Below are positions 24,961 to 32,871 of a stretch of DNA of 64,000 nt, piece after piece. The notes beneath the pieces are model-generated. The model was not told the DNA's origin. It searched no databases and saw only the letters and a list, made by a program, of their open reading frames with translations. Made by a program: the position numbers and the translations under genes. The stretch covers positions 60,284 through 124,283 of the forward strand of contig NZ_WIDQ01000013.1 in NCBI RefSeq assembly GCF_009495745.1. Reading direction: 5' to 3'. Position 1 is the first letter of the stretch; the number at the start of each line of letters is the position of its first letter. The DNA comes from Niveispirillum sp. SYP-B3756 (GTDB taxonomy: Bacteria > Pseudomonadota > Alphaproteobacteria > Azospirillales > Azospirillaceae).

Positions 24961-25782
24961 CTAAAGCGTTGGCAGGCTGTGCCAACCGCTCCAGCAGACA
25001 TAAAGCCCGACCAGCAGGATCAGCCCGGCGGAGAAATAGGGGGCGCGGCGGGCCAGCGCGTTGAAGCCGGGCCAGCGGCTGGCGGCATGACGCACCGACA
25101 AAGCCGCCGCCACCCCCACCAGCACCAGGGTCAGCGCCAGCCCGATGCTGAAACACAGCACCAGCGCCACGCCCAGCGAGAATTCCTTCAATTGCAGGCA
25201 GAGCAGCAGCACCGTGATGGCGGCGGGGCAGGGGATAAGCCCGCCGGTCAGGCCGAACAGGATGATCTGCGATGTGGTCACCGCGCGCCCGGCGAAGCGC
25301 TGCTCAATCTCCATGGCGTGCTGGCGTTCATGGGCGCCCTGGGGCGCGTCTTCATCATGGTCATGATGGTGGTCATGCCCGTGATGATGCCCGCCATGAT
25401 CGTGGTGGCCGTGATGATGGTGCTGTCCCTGCGGGTGCAGGTCGCGCCAGGTGCGCCACAGCATCCACAGCGCCACCAGCAGGATGATCACGCCGGAAGC
25501 GAGCTGGAACCAGCCCTCATTGGCCTCCACATCCATATTCTGGCCGAAATGCAGGCCGATCAGAGCCACACCCCACACTACCAGCGTATGCGAAAGGGTG
25601 GCCGACAGGCCCAGCAGCACCGCCTGGGTGACGGTGCCCCGCACCGCCACGATGAAGGCCGCCATCATGGTTTTGGAATGGCCCGGTTCCAGCCCGTGCA
25701 GCGCCCCCAGCAGGACGGCCGTGGGGGCGAACAGCCAGGCATGGGCCGTTCCTTCGCGCAACAGGTCGGCAAAGGGCGTCAT
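24961..25782 (-). CDS. rcnA: RcnA-like nickel/cobalt efflux protein
   Basis: 273 residues with about six membrane spans. A cytoplasmic loop near residues 120-148 is a His/Asp/Gly tract (for example HHHHGHHDHGG) that binds metal. LGALHGLEPGHSKTMMAAF and PCPAAITVLLLCLQL match the RcnA/NicO family. It exports Ni(II) or Co(II) across the inner membrane. It lies 13 bases downstream of the regulator gene on the same strand. Confidence 0.92.
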   Translation of the reverse strand: MTPFADLLREGTAHAWLFAPTAVLLGALHGLEPGHSKTMMAAFIVAVRGTVTQAVLLGLSATLSHTLVVWGVALIGLHFGQNMDVEANEGWFQLASGVIILLVALWMLWRTWRDLHPQGQHHHHGHHDHGGHHHGHDHHHDHDEDAPQGAHERQHAMEIEQRFAGRAVTTSQIILFGLTGGLIPCPAAITVLLLCLQLKEFSLGVALVLCFSIGLALTLVLVGVAAALSVRHAASRWPGFNALARRAPYFSAGLILLVGLYVCWSGWHSLPTL

Positions 25783-25794
25783 GATGCGTAACCT

Positions 25795-26061
25795 TCAGAG
25801 ATATTTGGTGATTTCGGCAATGCTGGCCATGCGCTCCCGCGCCTCCTTCGGCAGTGGGCCGGTCACTTCCTCCAGATGATGTTCGATATGGTGCAGCACC
25901 AGTTCGGTCTTGGCCTTGTCCAGCGCCTTCAGCACGGCCTGAAGCTGCTGGGCGATGGTCAGCGCGTCGCGCCCTTCCTCCAGCATCCGCAGGGTGGCGC
26001 CCAAATGCCCATGGGCACGGCGCAGGCGGTTCATGATTTCGGGGTCTTGTGCATGGCTCAT
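25795..26061 (-). CDS. CsoR/RcnR-family metal-responsive repressor lacking the usual Cys
   Basis: 88 residues, the size of the family. His3 is kept at the N-terminus. The residues that align with Cys35 of E. coli RcnR are Ala-Leu-Thr, and there is no Cys anywhere in the protein. A His-rich run (H57, H58, H61, H62) lies where RcnR has metal-binding His60 and His64. It is co-transcribed with rcnA and has a candidate operator upstream. The metal site is therefore probably His-based. Confidence 0.88.
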   Translation of the reverse strand: MSHAQDPEIMNRLRRAHGHLGATLRMLEEGRDALTIAQQLQAVLKALDKAKTELVLHHIEHHLEEVTGPLPKEARERMASIAEITKYL

Positions 26062-26101
26062 GGGATGGAGCCTAGCACCCGCTGGGACAGTGGGCGAGTC
26101 C

Positions 26102-26120
26102 TATCCCCCTGGAGGGGATA
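26102..26120. promoter_or_regulatory. Candidate RcnR-type operator
   Basis: TATCCCC (26102-26108) and GGGGATA (26114-26120) form a perfect inverted repeat. A GC tract with AT flanks is the known operator shape of RcnR proteins. It lies 41 bases upstream of the regulator start. Confidence 0.62.
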
Positions 26121-26245
26121 TGCAGTTGATAAACTGATGGATTCGATTTGAATTATGCGCTTTTCTTATTGCCGGTTCCGGCCCACCTTTGCCGTCATCC
26201 CCCTCACTGGCGGCGGCTGCCGCCCGATTGAAAGGTTCGCCTGTC

Positions 26246-27259
26246 ATGAAAGCCGTTGGTTACCAGAAGGCCGGCCCCGTGGATGGCGCTGGCGCGCTGG
26301 CCGATATCGAATTGCCGGTGCCCACCCCTGGCCCGCATGATCTGCTGGTGCAGGTGGCGGCCGTCTCCGTCAACCCGGTCGATACCAAGGTGCGCCGCAA
26401 CGCGGCGCCTGCGGAAGGCCAGCATAAGGTGCTGGGCTTTGATGCCGCCGGTACCGTCACCGCTGTCGGGTCGGCGGTGACCCTGTTCAAGCCCGGTGAT
26501 GCGGTGTTCTATGCCGGCGATCTGACGCGGGCCGGCACCAATGCCGAATATCATCTGGTGGATGAACGCATCGTCGGGCCGAAGCCGGCCAGCCTGGATT
26601 TCCCGGCCGCTGCCGCCCTGCCGCTGACCGCCATCACCGCCTGGGAAATGCTGTTCCACCGGATGCGCGTGCCCTATGGCGTGAAGAACCAGACGGGCAC
26701 GCTGCTGGTGATCGCCGGCGCTGGCGGTGTGGGGTCCATCCTGATCCAGCTGGCCCGCCGGCTGACCGGGCTGACGGTGATCGCCACCGCGTCGCGCCCG
26801 GAAACGGTGGCATGGGTGCAGAAGATGGGCGCCCACCATGTGATCGATCATCGCCAGCCGCTGGCGGAGGGCCTGCGCGCCATCGGCATCCAGGCGGTGG
26901 ATTATGTCGCCGCCCTGTCCAACACCGACCAGCATATGCCCTCGATCGTGGAGATGATCGCCCCGCAGGGCCATTTGTCGGTGATCGACGATCCGGCGAC
27001 GTTTGACGTGCTGCCCTTCAAGCGGCGCAGCGTGACGATTTCCTGGGAATTCATGTTCACCCGCTCAATGTTTGCCACGGCGGACATCATTGAACAGCAC
27101 CGGCTGTTGGGCGAGGTGTCATCCCTGGTGGATGCGGGCCTGCTGCAAACCACGCTGACCGGGGTGGAAGGCACCATCAATGCCGCCAACCTGACGCGGC
27201 TGCACCAGTTGCTGGAAAGCGGCCGCTCCTTCGGCAAGAAGGTGCTGGCTGGGTTCTGA
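26246..27259 (+). CDS. Zinc-type alcohol dehydrogenase-like (MDR) protein
   Basis: 337 residues from the ATG at 26246. Family motifs are MKAVGYQKAGPVDG, AVSVNPVDTKVRRN, and the NAD(P) fold LLVIAGAGGVGSILIQLARR. It lacks the catalytic-zinc cysteine pattern, so it resembles the quinone oxidoreductase/YhdH-like branch of the MDR family. It is separated from the rcn pair by the operator region and reads the other way. The substrate is unknown. Confidence 0.88.
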   Translation: MKAVGYQKAGPVDGAGALADIELPVPTPGPHDLLVQVAAVSVNPVDTKVRRNAAPAEGQHKVLGFDAAGTVTAVGSAVTLFKPGDAVFYAGDLTRAGTNAEYHLVDERIVGPKPASLDFPAAAALPLTAITAWEMLFHRMRVPYGVKNQTGTLLVIAGAGGVGSILIQLARRLTGLTVIATASRPETVAWVQKMGAHHVIDHRQPLAEGLRAIGIQAVDYVAALSNTDQHMPSIVEMIAPQGHLSVIDDPATFDVLPFKRRSVTISWEFMFTRSMFATADIIEQHRLLGEVSSLVDAGLLQTTLTGVEGTINAANLTRLHQLLESGRSFGKKVLAGF

Positions 27260-27285
27260 GGGGACGAAACAGTATCGGCCTTCTC

Positions 27286-27374
27286 CACCGTCACCCCGGC
27301 GAAGGCCGGGGTCCGGCATCGTAGAGCAAAGCGCCTGTGGCCCCTGGACCCCGGCCTTCGCTGGGGTGACGGTG
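27286..27374. repeat. 89-base palindromic repeat (MITE-like)
   Basis: The arms 27286-27314 and 27346-27374 are 29 bases long and match with one mismatch. Their core is CCCCGGCGAAGGCCGGGG, itself a hairpin. A 31-base spacer separates them. It lies between the MDR gene and the LysR gene. Confidence 0.75.
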
Positions 27375-27413
27375 GGTGCAGGTTTGAAACGTACCCACCA
27401 CCGGAGCCCCCCG

Positions 27414-28292
27414 ATGCGTCATCCTGATCTGGAAATCGACCTGTTGCGGGCCTTCGTGGCGGTGGTGGATGCGGGCAGCTTCACCGCCGCCGCCGATCTG
27501 GTGGGCCGGTCGCAATCCGCCGTCAGCCAGAAGGTGCTGCGGCTGGAGGAAATCCTGCAACTGCGTCTGTTCGACCGCACCAGCCGCAGCCTGCGCCTGA
27601 CAGCCCAAGGGGAAAGGCTGCTGGCCTCGGCCCGGCAGATGCTGGAATTCAATGACCGGCTGGTGGCCGACCTGCGTTCCCCCCTGGCGTCGGGCACGTT
27701 GCGGCTGGGCATATCGGAAGATTTCATCCCCCAGCAATTGCCCCGCCTGCTGGCCCGGTTCAGCCGGCTGTACCCGGCGGTGCATCTGGAGCTGATGACC
27801 GGCCTGTCTTGTGCCCTGCTGGCGGCCTATGATGAGGGGCGGCTGGATGCGGTGATCGCCAAGAAGGATGGCACTGCCCAGCGGGGCCGGGTGATCTGGC
27901 GCGAACAACTGGTCTGGATGGCGGCAGCCGACCAGCCGTTGGACCTGTCCGGCCCCTTGCGGCTGGTGATGCTGCCGGCCCCCTGCACCTATCGGGAACT
28001 GATGGTGTCTGCCCTGGGGCGCAATGGCCGCAACTGGGTGGCCGCCTGCACCGCCAGCAGCCTGATGGGGGTGCAGGCCGCGGTGGCGGGCGGGCTGGGG
28101 GTGACGGTGCTGGGCCGCTGTTTCCTGCGCGATGGGTTGCGGATATTGCCCGAAGGGCCGGATTGGCCGGCGCTGCCCCAGACGGAAATCACCGTGGTGG
28201 GGGAGGACCGCGCCGGCGATCTGGTCCGCCCGCTGGTCGGCTTTCTCACCGAAAGCCTGGCCAGCGGTGCAGGGATGCCGGTGGCGGCCTGA
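27414..28292 (+). CDS. LysR-family regulator
   Basis: 292 residues from the ATG at 27414 (GGAG eight bases upstream); longer in-frame starts lie in the repeat. The N-terminal winged helix reads IDLLRAFVAVVDAGSFTAAA then QSAVSQKVLRLEE. The C-terminal effector domain follows. No divergent target gene is adjacent; the MDR gene ends just upstream of the repeat. Confidence 0.93.
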   Translation: MRHPDLEIDLLRAFVAVVDAGSFTAAADLVGRSQSAVSQKVLRLEEILQLRLFDRTSRSLRLTAQGERLLASARQMLEFNDRLVADLRSPLASGTLRLGISEDFIPQQLPRLLARFSRLYPAVHLELMTGLSCALLAAYDEGRLDAVIAKKDGTAQRGRVIWREQLVWMAAADQPLDLSGPLRLVMLPAPCTYRELMVSALGRNGRNWVAACTASSLMGVQAAVAGGLGVTVLGRCFLRDGLRILPEGPDWPALPQTEITVVGEDRAGDLVRPLVGFLTESLASGAGMPVAA

Positions 28293-28299
28293 CCAACCT

Positions 28300-28460
28300 T
28301 ATACCAATCCCCCTTGATCGTGACCGATCCAGGGGGATTTCGTGTTCCCTCATGCGCCGGGCGCTGCCTCTGGCAGCTTGGCTTACGCCGCACGTGCGGC
28401 GGGCCGGCAGTCGCCGGCCTCCAATCCGCCGAAAGGTCAACCTTTCGGCGGATTGGTATT
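28300..28460. repeat. Covarying double-hairpin repeat, copy A
   Basis: The left hairpin pairs 28306-28320 with 28325-28339 (AATCCCCCTTGATCG outer arm, one mismatch). The right hairpin pairs 28421-28437 with 28440-28456, perfect over 17 bases. A GC-rich centre has CGCCGGGCG and GGCCGGCAGTCGCCGG. Copies B (60310-60470) and C (36977-37122, reversed) share the centre but have different stem sequences. The ends ATACCAATCC and GGATTGGTAT are inverted repeats. The right edge contains the stop codon of the Usp gene. Confidence 0.8.
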
Positions 28461-29298
28461 ACTGCGACAGCAGCAGCGGCAATTCCGCCTTGTCCAGCAG
28501 CTTGCGCGTGGCCCCGCCGAAGACGAATTCGCTGATCCGGGAGCGGCCAACCGCGCCCATCACCAGCATGTCGGCATGAAGTTCACGGCAGCGTTCCATC
28601 AGAATGGCCCCGGCATCATCGCCCGGCCGCTGGTCCAGCACGGCGCGCACGCCATAACGGGCCAGATGGGCGGTGATATCGGCCCCTGGCTCCTGACCAT
28701 ACAGCCGGCGCAGGCGGGCATCGGGGGCCACCACCACATGCACCTCCTCTGCCGCGATCAGGAAGGGCATAGCGGCGGCAATGGCGCGCGTCGCCTCCCG
28801 GCTGGCATTCCAGCCCACGACAATCGGGCCGCCGATGCGCGCCGCTGACCAGTGGGCAGGCAGGCAGAGGGTAGGACGCCCGGAAGCAAAGATGACGTCA
28901 TTGGCCAGCCCCAACAGGCTGGGATTGGCGATATCAGGCTTCAGCGGTGGCCCGACGATGGCCAGCCCGGCATGGCGGGCGTGCAGCATCAACCCTTCGC
29001 CCGTTTCATCCTCTGCAACCCGCCATTCCGCCGTGAAGCTGCGGCGCTGGCACAGGGTTTCAAACCGGGCACGGTTGTCCAGCATCGCCGCCTGGGTGCG
29101 CAGACGATGCTGGTTCAACATTTCCGTCAGACCGACCCCGATGGCGAAGCCAGCATGGCGGTCCAGATGCAGCGGATTGATGACATAGGTGGCAATCAGA
29201 TGTGCCTGCCAGCGCTTGGCCAGTGCAGCGGCGTAGTTCAACCTGCCGTCGCTTCCCTCGGTCTCTTCCAGAAAAACGACGATATCCTTGGGTTCCAT
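28459..29298 (-). CDS. Universal stress protein (UspA family, tandem domain)
   Basis: 279 residues, about twice the single-domain length, consistent with two Usp domains. The second domain has IVVGWNASREATRAIAAAMP and VMGAVGRSRISEFVFGGATRK; the GxxGxxxx ATP-binding type motif is recognisable. The first domain is more diverged. Such cytoplasmic proteins respond to stress or starvation. The TAA stop lies within the edge of repeat A. Confidence 0.9.
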   Translation of the reverse strand: MEPKDIVVFLEETEGSDGRLNYAAALAKRWQAHLIATYVINPLHLDRHAGFAIGVGLTEMLNQHRLRTQAAMLDNRARFETLCQRRSFTAEWRVAEDETGEGLMLHARHAGLAIVGPPLKPDIANPSLLGLANDVIFASGRPTLCLPAHWSAARIGGPIVVGWNASREATRAIAAAMPFLIAAEEVHVVVAPDARLRRLYGQEPGADITAHLARYGVRAVLDQRPGDDAGAILMERCRELHADMLVMGAVGRSRISEFVFGGATRKLLDKAELPLLLSQ

Positions 29299-29399
29299 GG
29301 CGTGTGTGCCCCTGACCGATCATGTGTCAACCGGAAGCATCATGCCGTCGGATGCAGGCGGTTTCCTTGATCTTGGTCAAAGGTTTCCCGGCAAGATCA

Positions 29400-29477
29400 T
29401 CAAAATACGCCAAACAGGTAAAGCAGGATGATGATCGGGATGGGCACACCAACGGCCCAGAGCAGAATACCACGCAT
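29400..29477 (-). CDS. 25-residue single-span membrane protein
   Basis: The sequence begins MRGILLWAVGVPIPIIIL and ends LYLFGVF. GGAGGG lies five bases upstream, a strong site that fixes the start. It is one hydrophobic segment with PIP in the middle, like small membrane peptides found in many proteobacteria. The function is unknown. It is too short for standard ORF calling. Confidence 0.7.
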   Translation of the reverse strand: MRGILLWAVGVPIPIIILLYLFGVF

Positions 29478-29642
29478 TGCACCCTCCATATTTTGTTTCC
29501 AAAGTGAGAACAGTGCGGAGGGCATACGGGTTCCCGCCCGCAAACCCTTTAGCGCCCGGCGCATAGAAGGGCGGGCACGCGCAAATAGGCCGGTCGCGGT
29601 AGGTTTTCGGCACACCATCACCACCCACCGGAGGACAACACG

Positions 29643-29975
29643 ATGAGTGCCGAACCCTTCCCGATGCGCAAGGCGCGCGACCACGCCGTGGCATCCATTA
29701 TCGAACGGGCCGAGGCCGACCCGGAATTCCGCGCCCTGCTGCTGGCCAATCCGCATGAAGGGGTGAAGCGCACCCTGGGCATCGACCCCATCCCCGGCTT
29801 CAAGATCAATGTGGTTGAGGAAAAGCCCGGTGAAGTGACCATCGTGCTGCCGGCCGCCCTGGAAGAAAGCGAATTGTCGGACGAGCTGCTGGACCTGGCC
29901 TCCGGCGGCACTTCCTTCAGCGCCTTCATCCTCTATGGCCCGCCGTACCCGGACAGGAAGCCGAAGAACCGCTGA
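29643..29975 (+). CDS. NHLP leader-peptide-type RiPP precursor 1
   Basis: 110 residues. Residues 1-89 match the nitrile-hydratase-like leader (NHLP) family: DPEFRALLLANPHEGVKR, VTIVLPAALEESELSDEL, then LASGG. Gly88-Gly89 is the expected cleavage site. The C-terminal 21 residues (from TSFSAFILYG to the end) form the core, with Ser and Pro but no Cys. It is 57% or more alike the next gene by eye. A perfect-looking terminator follows. No modification enzyme is adjacent, so it is an orphan precursor. Confidence 0.87.
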   Translation: MSAEPFPMRKARDHAVASIIERAEADPEFRALLLANPHEGVKRTLGIDPIPGFKINVVEEKPGEVTIVLPAALEESELSDELLDLASGGTSFSAFILYGPPYPDRKPKNR

Positions 29976-30024
29976 TCTGTTTTACATCATTCCATCTGCC
30001 CAATCAGTCGGGTAGAGACGTTGG

Positions 30025-30058
30025 TGGCCGCCGGGTACAATACCGGCGGCCATTTTTT
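30025..30058 (+). terminator. Terminator of NHLP precursor 1
   Basis: TGGCCGCCGGGTA pairs with TACCGGCGGCCA (one bulged G), followed by six T. Confidence 0.88.
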
Positions 30059-30232
30059 GGTATTTTCATGAGTTGTTATTAAAATTATTTAAAATAGTGC
30101 ACTAATTTTCGTTTAAATTTCCGTTTTACAGAGCTTTTTGAGTATTTTTCATAGAAATTTAGGCAATTTTCTTTCAGCGGTTGCCGATAATAATGCGGCC
30201 TATTTGTTACACTCTTTATCAAAGGTGCCAGG

Positions 30233-30580
30233 ATGACCGCTGAAATTTCCCCCCTGAGCAAGGCCCGTGCGCATGTGACCGCCGGCCTTATTGAACGTGC
30301 CGAGACCGATCCGACCTTCCGTGCCCTGCTGCTGTTCAACCCGCATGAGGCGGTGAAGAGCCTGCTGGGGGGCGATCCGATCCCTGGTTACAAGATCACT
30401 GTGGTGGAAGATCAGCCGGGTGAAGTGACCATCGTGCTGCCCGCCGCCCTGGATGAAAATGAACTGTCCGACGAACTGCTGGATCTGGCGTCCGGGGGGA
30501 TCAGCTTTAGCGCCTTCGTTGATTGGGAAACCTGGTACGGCACGAAGAACAGCAACCAGAAGTCCAATAAGGACCGTTGA
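30233..30580 (+). CDS. NHLP leader-peptide-type RiPP precursor 2
   Basis: 115 residues, with the same leader to Gly88-Gly89 (DPTFRALLLFNPHEAVKS, ELSDELLDLASGG). The core of 26 residues starts ISFSAFVDWETWYG and is Lys/Asn-rich, with two Trp and no Cys. It is preceded by a 250-base AT-rich stretch with its own promoter region. A terminator follows at 30624. SFSAF is the only stretch the two cores share. Confidence 0.87.
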   Translation: MTAEISPLSKARAHVTAGLIERAETDPTFRALLLFNPHEAVKSLLGGDPIPGYKITVVEDQPGEVTIVLPAALDENELSDELLDLASGGISFSAFVDWETWYGTKNSNQKSNKDR

Positions 30581-30623
30581 TCTGATCTTTGTTCCCGCAC
30601 AGGGGGCATTGCATCAATCACAC

Positions 30624-30656
30624 AGGCCGCCGTTCCCCATGGACGGCGGCCTATTG
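30624..30656 (+). terminator. Terminator of NHLP precursor 2
   Basis: AGGCCGCCGT pairs perfectly with ACGGCGGCCT, followed by ATTGTCTTTC. Confidence 0.8.
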
Positions 30657-30730
30657 TCTTTCATCCGCTTGTCTGGATTGCCCCAGCGTCTTGCGACATG
30701 TTGGTTACCATATGATTGGCAGACCAGGAT

Positions 30731-30744
30731 TTGATCTATCGCAA
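30731..30744 (+). promoter_or_regulatory. FixK/FNR-type anaerobox
   Basis: TTGATCTATCGCAA fits TTG(A/C)-N6-(T/G)CAA. It lies 89 bases before the ccoG1 start, as expected for oxygen-limited activation of cbb3 genes. Confidence 0.65.
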
Positions 30745-30833
30745 AGCGGGGGCGGGGCAGGGGGCATAGGGTGCCCTCACGGGTGGCTTGCCGCCCGAAC
30801 TATTTTGATGCCCCAACCCCCGAGAGACCCCCC

Positions 30834-32390
30834 ATGACCGGGCCGAACACATTGCTGGAAAAGGCTGCTGCCGCCGATGCGGCCCAGGCTTCTTTCGAGA
30901 ATGGCAGCAAGGACAAGCCGGCCCCTGGCGGCCGCAAGCCGCGTCCGAAGGGCAATCCCAGCGATTCCAACTCGCTTTATGCCGACCATGTGAAGGTCTA
31001 TCCCAAGGCGGTGAAGGGCAAGTATCGCACCATCAAATGGGCGGTGCTGATCTTCTGTCTGGCCTTCTATTATCTGGCGCCCTGGCTGCGCTGGGACCGG
31101 GGAGCAGAAGCGCCGAACCAGGCGCTGCTGATCGATATCGGGGCGCCGCGCGCCTATCTGTTCAATATCGAGATCTGGCCGCAGGAGGTCTATTTCATCA
31201 CCGGCCTGCTGGTGCTGGGGGCCTTGGGCCTGTTTCTGGTCACCTCGCTGTTCGGCCGGCTCTGGTGCGGCTATACCTGCCCGCAGACGGTCTGGACCGA
31301 CCTGTTCATGCTGGTGGAACGCTGGATCGAGGGTGATCGCGGCGCCCGGATGCGGTTGGACAAGGCGCCGCTGTCTTTCGAGAAGGTCTGGCGTAAAACG
31401 GTCAAGCACACTGTCTGGTTTGCCATTGCGCTGGCCACCGGTGGAGCCTGGGCGCTCTATTTCAACGATGCGCCGACCTTCCTGGTGGATTTCTTCACCG
31501 GTACCGCGACCTCCATGCAGTATTTCTTTGTCGGCCTGTTCACGGCGACCACCTACGTGCTGGCCGGCTGGGCGCGCGAACAGGTCTGCACCTATATGTG
31601 CCCCTGGCCGCGTTTCCAGGCCGCTATGCTGGACGATCAGTCCATGGTGGTGACCTATGAATCCTGGCGGGGGGAAAAGCGCGGGCCGCACAAGGCCGGT
31701 ACCAGTTGGGAAGGCCGGGGCGATTGTATCGATTGCGGCCAGTGCGTCGCTGTCTGCCCCACCGGCATCGATATCCGCGACGGTATTCAGCTTGAATGTA
31801 TCGGTTGCGGCCTGTGCATCGATAGCTGCAACGAGATCATGGCCAAGGTTGGCCGTCCGCAGGAACTGATCACCTTCGACACCGAGGCCCGCCAGCGCGC
31901 CCGTGCCCAGGGTGGCCGCGCCAAGTGGCAGATCATCCGCCCCCGCGTGCTGATCTATGCCGCCTTGTTGCTGATCGTCAGCGCCATCATGCTTGTGGCC
32001 CTGCTGACCCGCACTACGGTTCAGGTCAGTGTGCTGCGCGACCGGGCACCGCTGTTCGTTACCCTGTCCGATGGCGGCGTGCGCAATGGCTATACGCTGA
32101 AAATCCTCAATAAGCGGCGGGAGCCGGTGGATTTCCAGCTGTCGCTGGAGGATATGCCGCCCGGTGCCCTGCTGACCGTGCAGGATGTGGGGGAGGTGCG
32201 CGATGGCCAGCCGGTGGTGTTGCCCACCAAGGGCGACAAGGTGGCCACCTTCCGCGTCTTCGTCACCCTGCCGCCCGACCGCAAACGTGATGAGAAGACT
32301 GAGTTCGAATTCCTGCTGCACAATCCCGTCCGTGGCGAAGGCGATGAATATCACGCCGTCTTCGTCGGCCCCCACCCTGTCCGCCGGTGA
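30834..32390 (+). CDS. ccoG: Cytochrome c oxidase accessory protein CcoG, copy 1
   Basis: 518 residues. The start at 30834 was chosen over 30771 because it begins the family's cytoplasmic tail; the N-terminus is hydrophilic and long. Two 4Fe-4S motifs are visible: CIDCGQCVAVCP and CIGCGLCIDSC. There are membrane spans at ~75-95, ~130-150, ~200 and ~375. CcoG reduces copper for the binuclear centre of cbb3 oxidase. First of a four-gene overlapping set; the anaerobox is upstream. Confidence 0.95.
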   Translation: MTGPNTLLEKAAAADAAQASFENGSKDKPAPGGRKPRPKGNPSDSNSLYADHVKVYPKAVKGKYRTIKWAVLIFCLAFYYLAPWLRWDRGAEAPNQALLIDIGAPRAYLFNIEIWPQEVYFITGLLVLGALGLFLVTSLFGRLWCGYTCPQTVWTDLFMLVERWIEGDRGARMRLDKAPLSFEKVWRKTVKHTVWFAIALATGGAWALYFNDAPTFLVDFFTGTATSMQYFFVGLFTATTYVLAGWAREQVCTYMCPWPRFQAAMLDDQSMVVTYESWRGEKRGPHKAGTSWEGRGDCIDCGQCVAVCPTGIDIRDGIQLECIGCGLCIDSCNEIMAKVGRPQELITFDTEARQRARAQGGRAKWQIIRPRVLIYAALLLIVSAIMLVALLTRTTVQVSVLRDRAPLFVTLSDGGVRNGYTLKILNKRREPVDFQLSLEDMPPGALLTVQDVGEVRDGQPVVLPTKGDKVATFRVFVTLPPDRKRDEKTEFEFLLHNPVRGEGDEYHAVFVGPHPVRR

Positions 32391-32394
32391 TGCC

Positions 32395-32871
32395 ATGACC
32401 ATGATTGAGACACCCCGCAAGAGCTTGTGGATTCCCTGGGTTTTCGTTGGTGCCATGCTGGTGGTCATCGCCGTCAATGGCGTGCTGGTGACCTATGCGC
32501 TGAAATCCTTCTCCGGTCTGGCGGTGGAAAAGCCCTATGAACGGGGCGTACAATATAATCATGTGCTGGCCGCGAAGGCCCACCAGGACGCGCTGGGCTG
32601 GAAGGTGGAAACCAAGGTCCAGGGCCGGATGCTGGAAATCCACCTGACCGGCCGTGACGGTCTGCCGATGGACCGGGCTACGGTGACGGGCGATCTGGAA
32701 CGCCCGCTGGGCGGGCTGGCCCCGGTGGCCCTGTCCTTCACCGGTATCGGCAATGGCCGCTATGTCGCCAATCTGGATGCGGTGCCGCAGCATGGGCAGT
32801 GGGATGTCAATGCCACGCTGCTGAATGGCGGCGAACGCTATCTGTTGGTGGAAAGGGTGTTCGTCCCGTGA
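32395..32871 (+). CDS. ccoH: FixH/CcoH family protein, copy 1
   Basis: 158 residues from the ATG at 32395. One N-terminal transmembrane span (WVFVGAMLVVIAVNGVLVTYA) then a periplasmic beta domain (residues ~40-158), the FixH layout. It acts in assembly or stability of cbb3 oxidase. It overlaps ccoI by 4 bases (GTGA). Confidence 0.92.
   Translation: MTMIETPRKSLWIPWVFVGAMLVVIAVNGVLVTYALKSFSGLAVEKPYERGVQYNHVLAAKAHQDALGWKVETKVQGRMLEIHLTGRDGLPMDRATVTGDLERPLGGLAPVALSFTGIGNGRYVANLDAVPQHGQWDVNATLLNGGERYLLVERVFVP

Noticed and set aside
30183..30190. GCCGATAA as a sigma-28 -10 element before NHLP precursor 2
   Set aside because: No matching -35 (TAAA) at 15 bases upstream.
30777..32477. Long minus-strand ORF opposite ccoG1
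   Set aside because: Shadow of a gene with clear FeS motifs.
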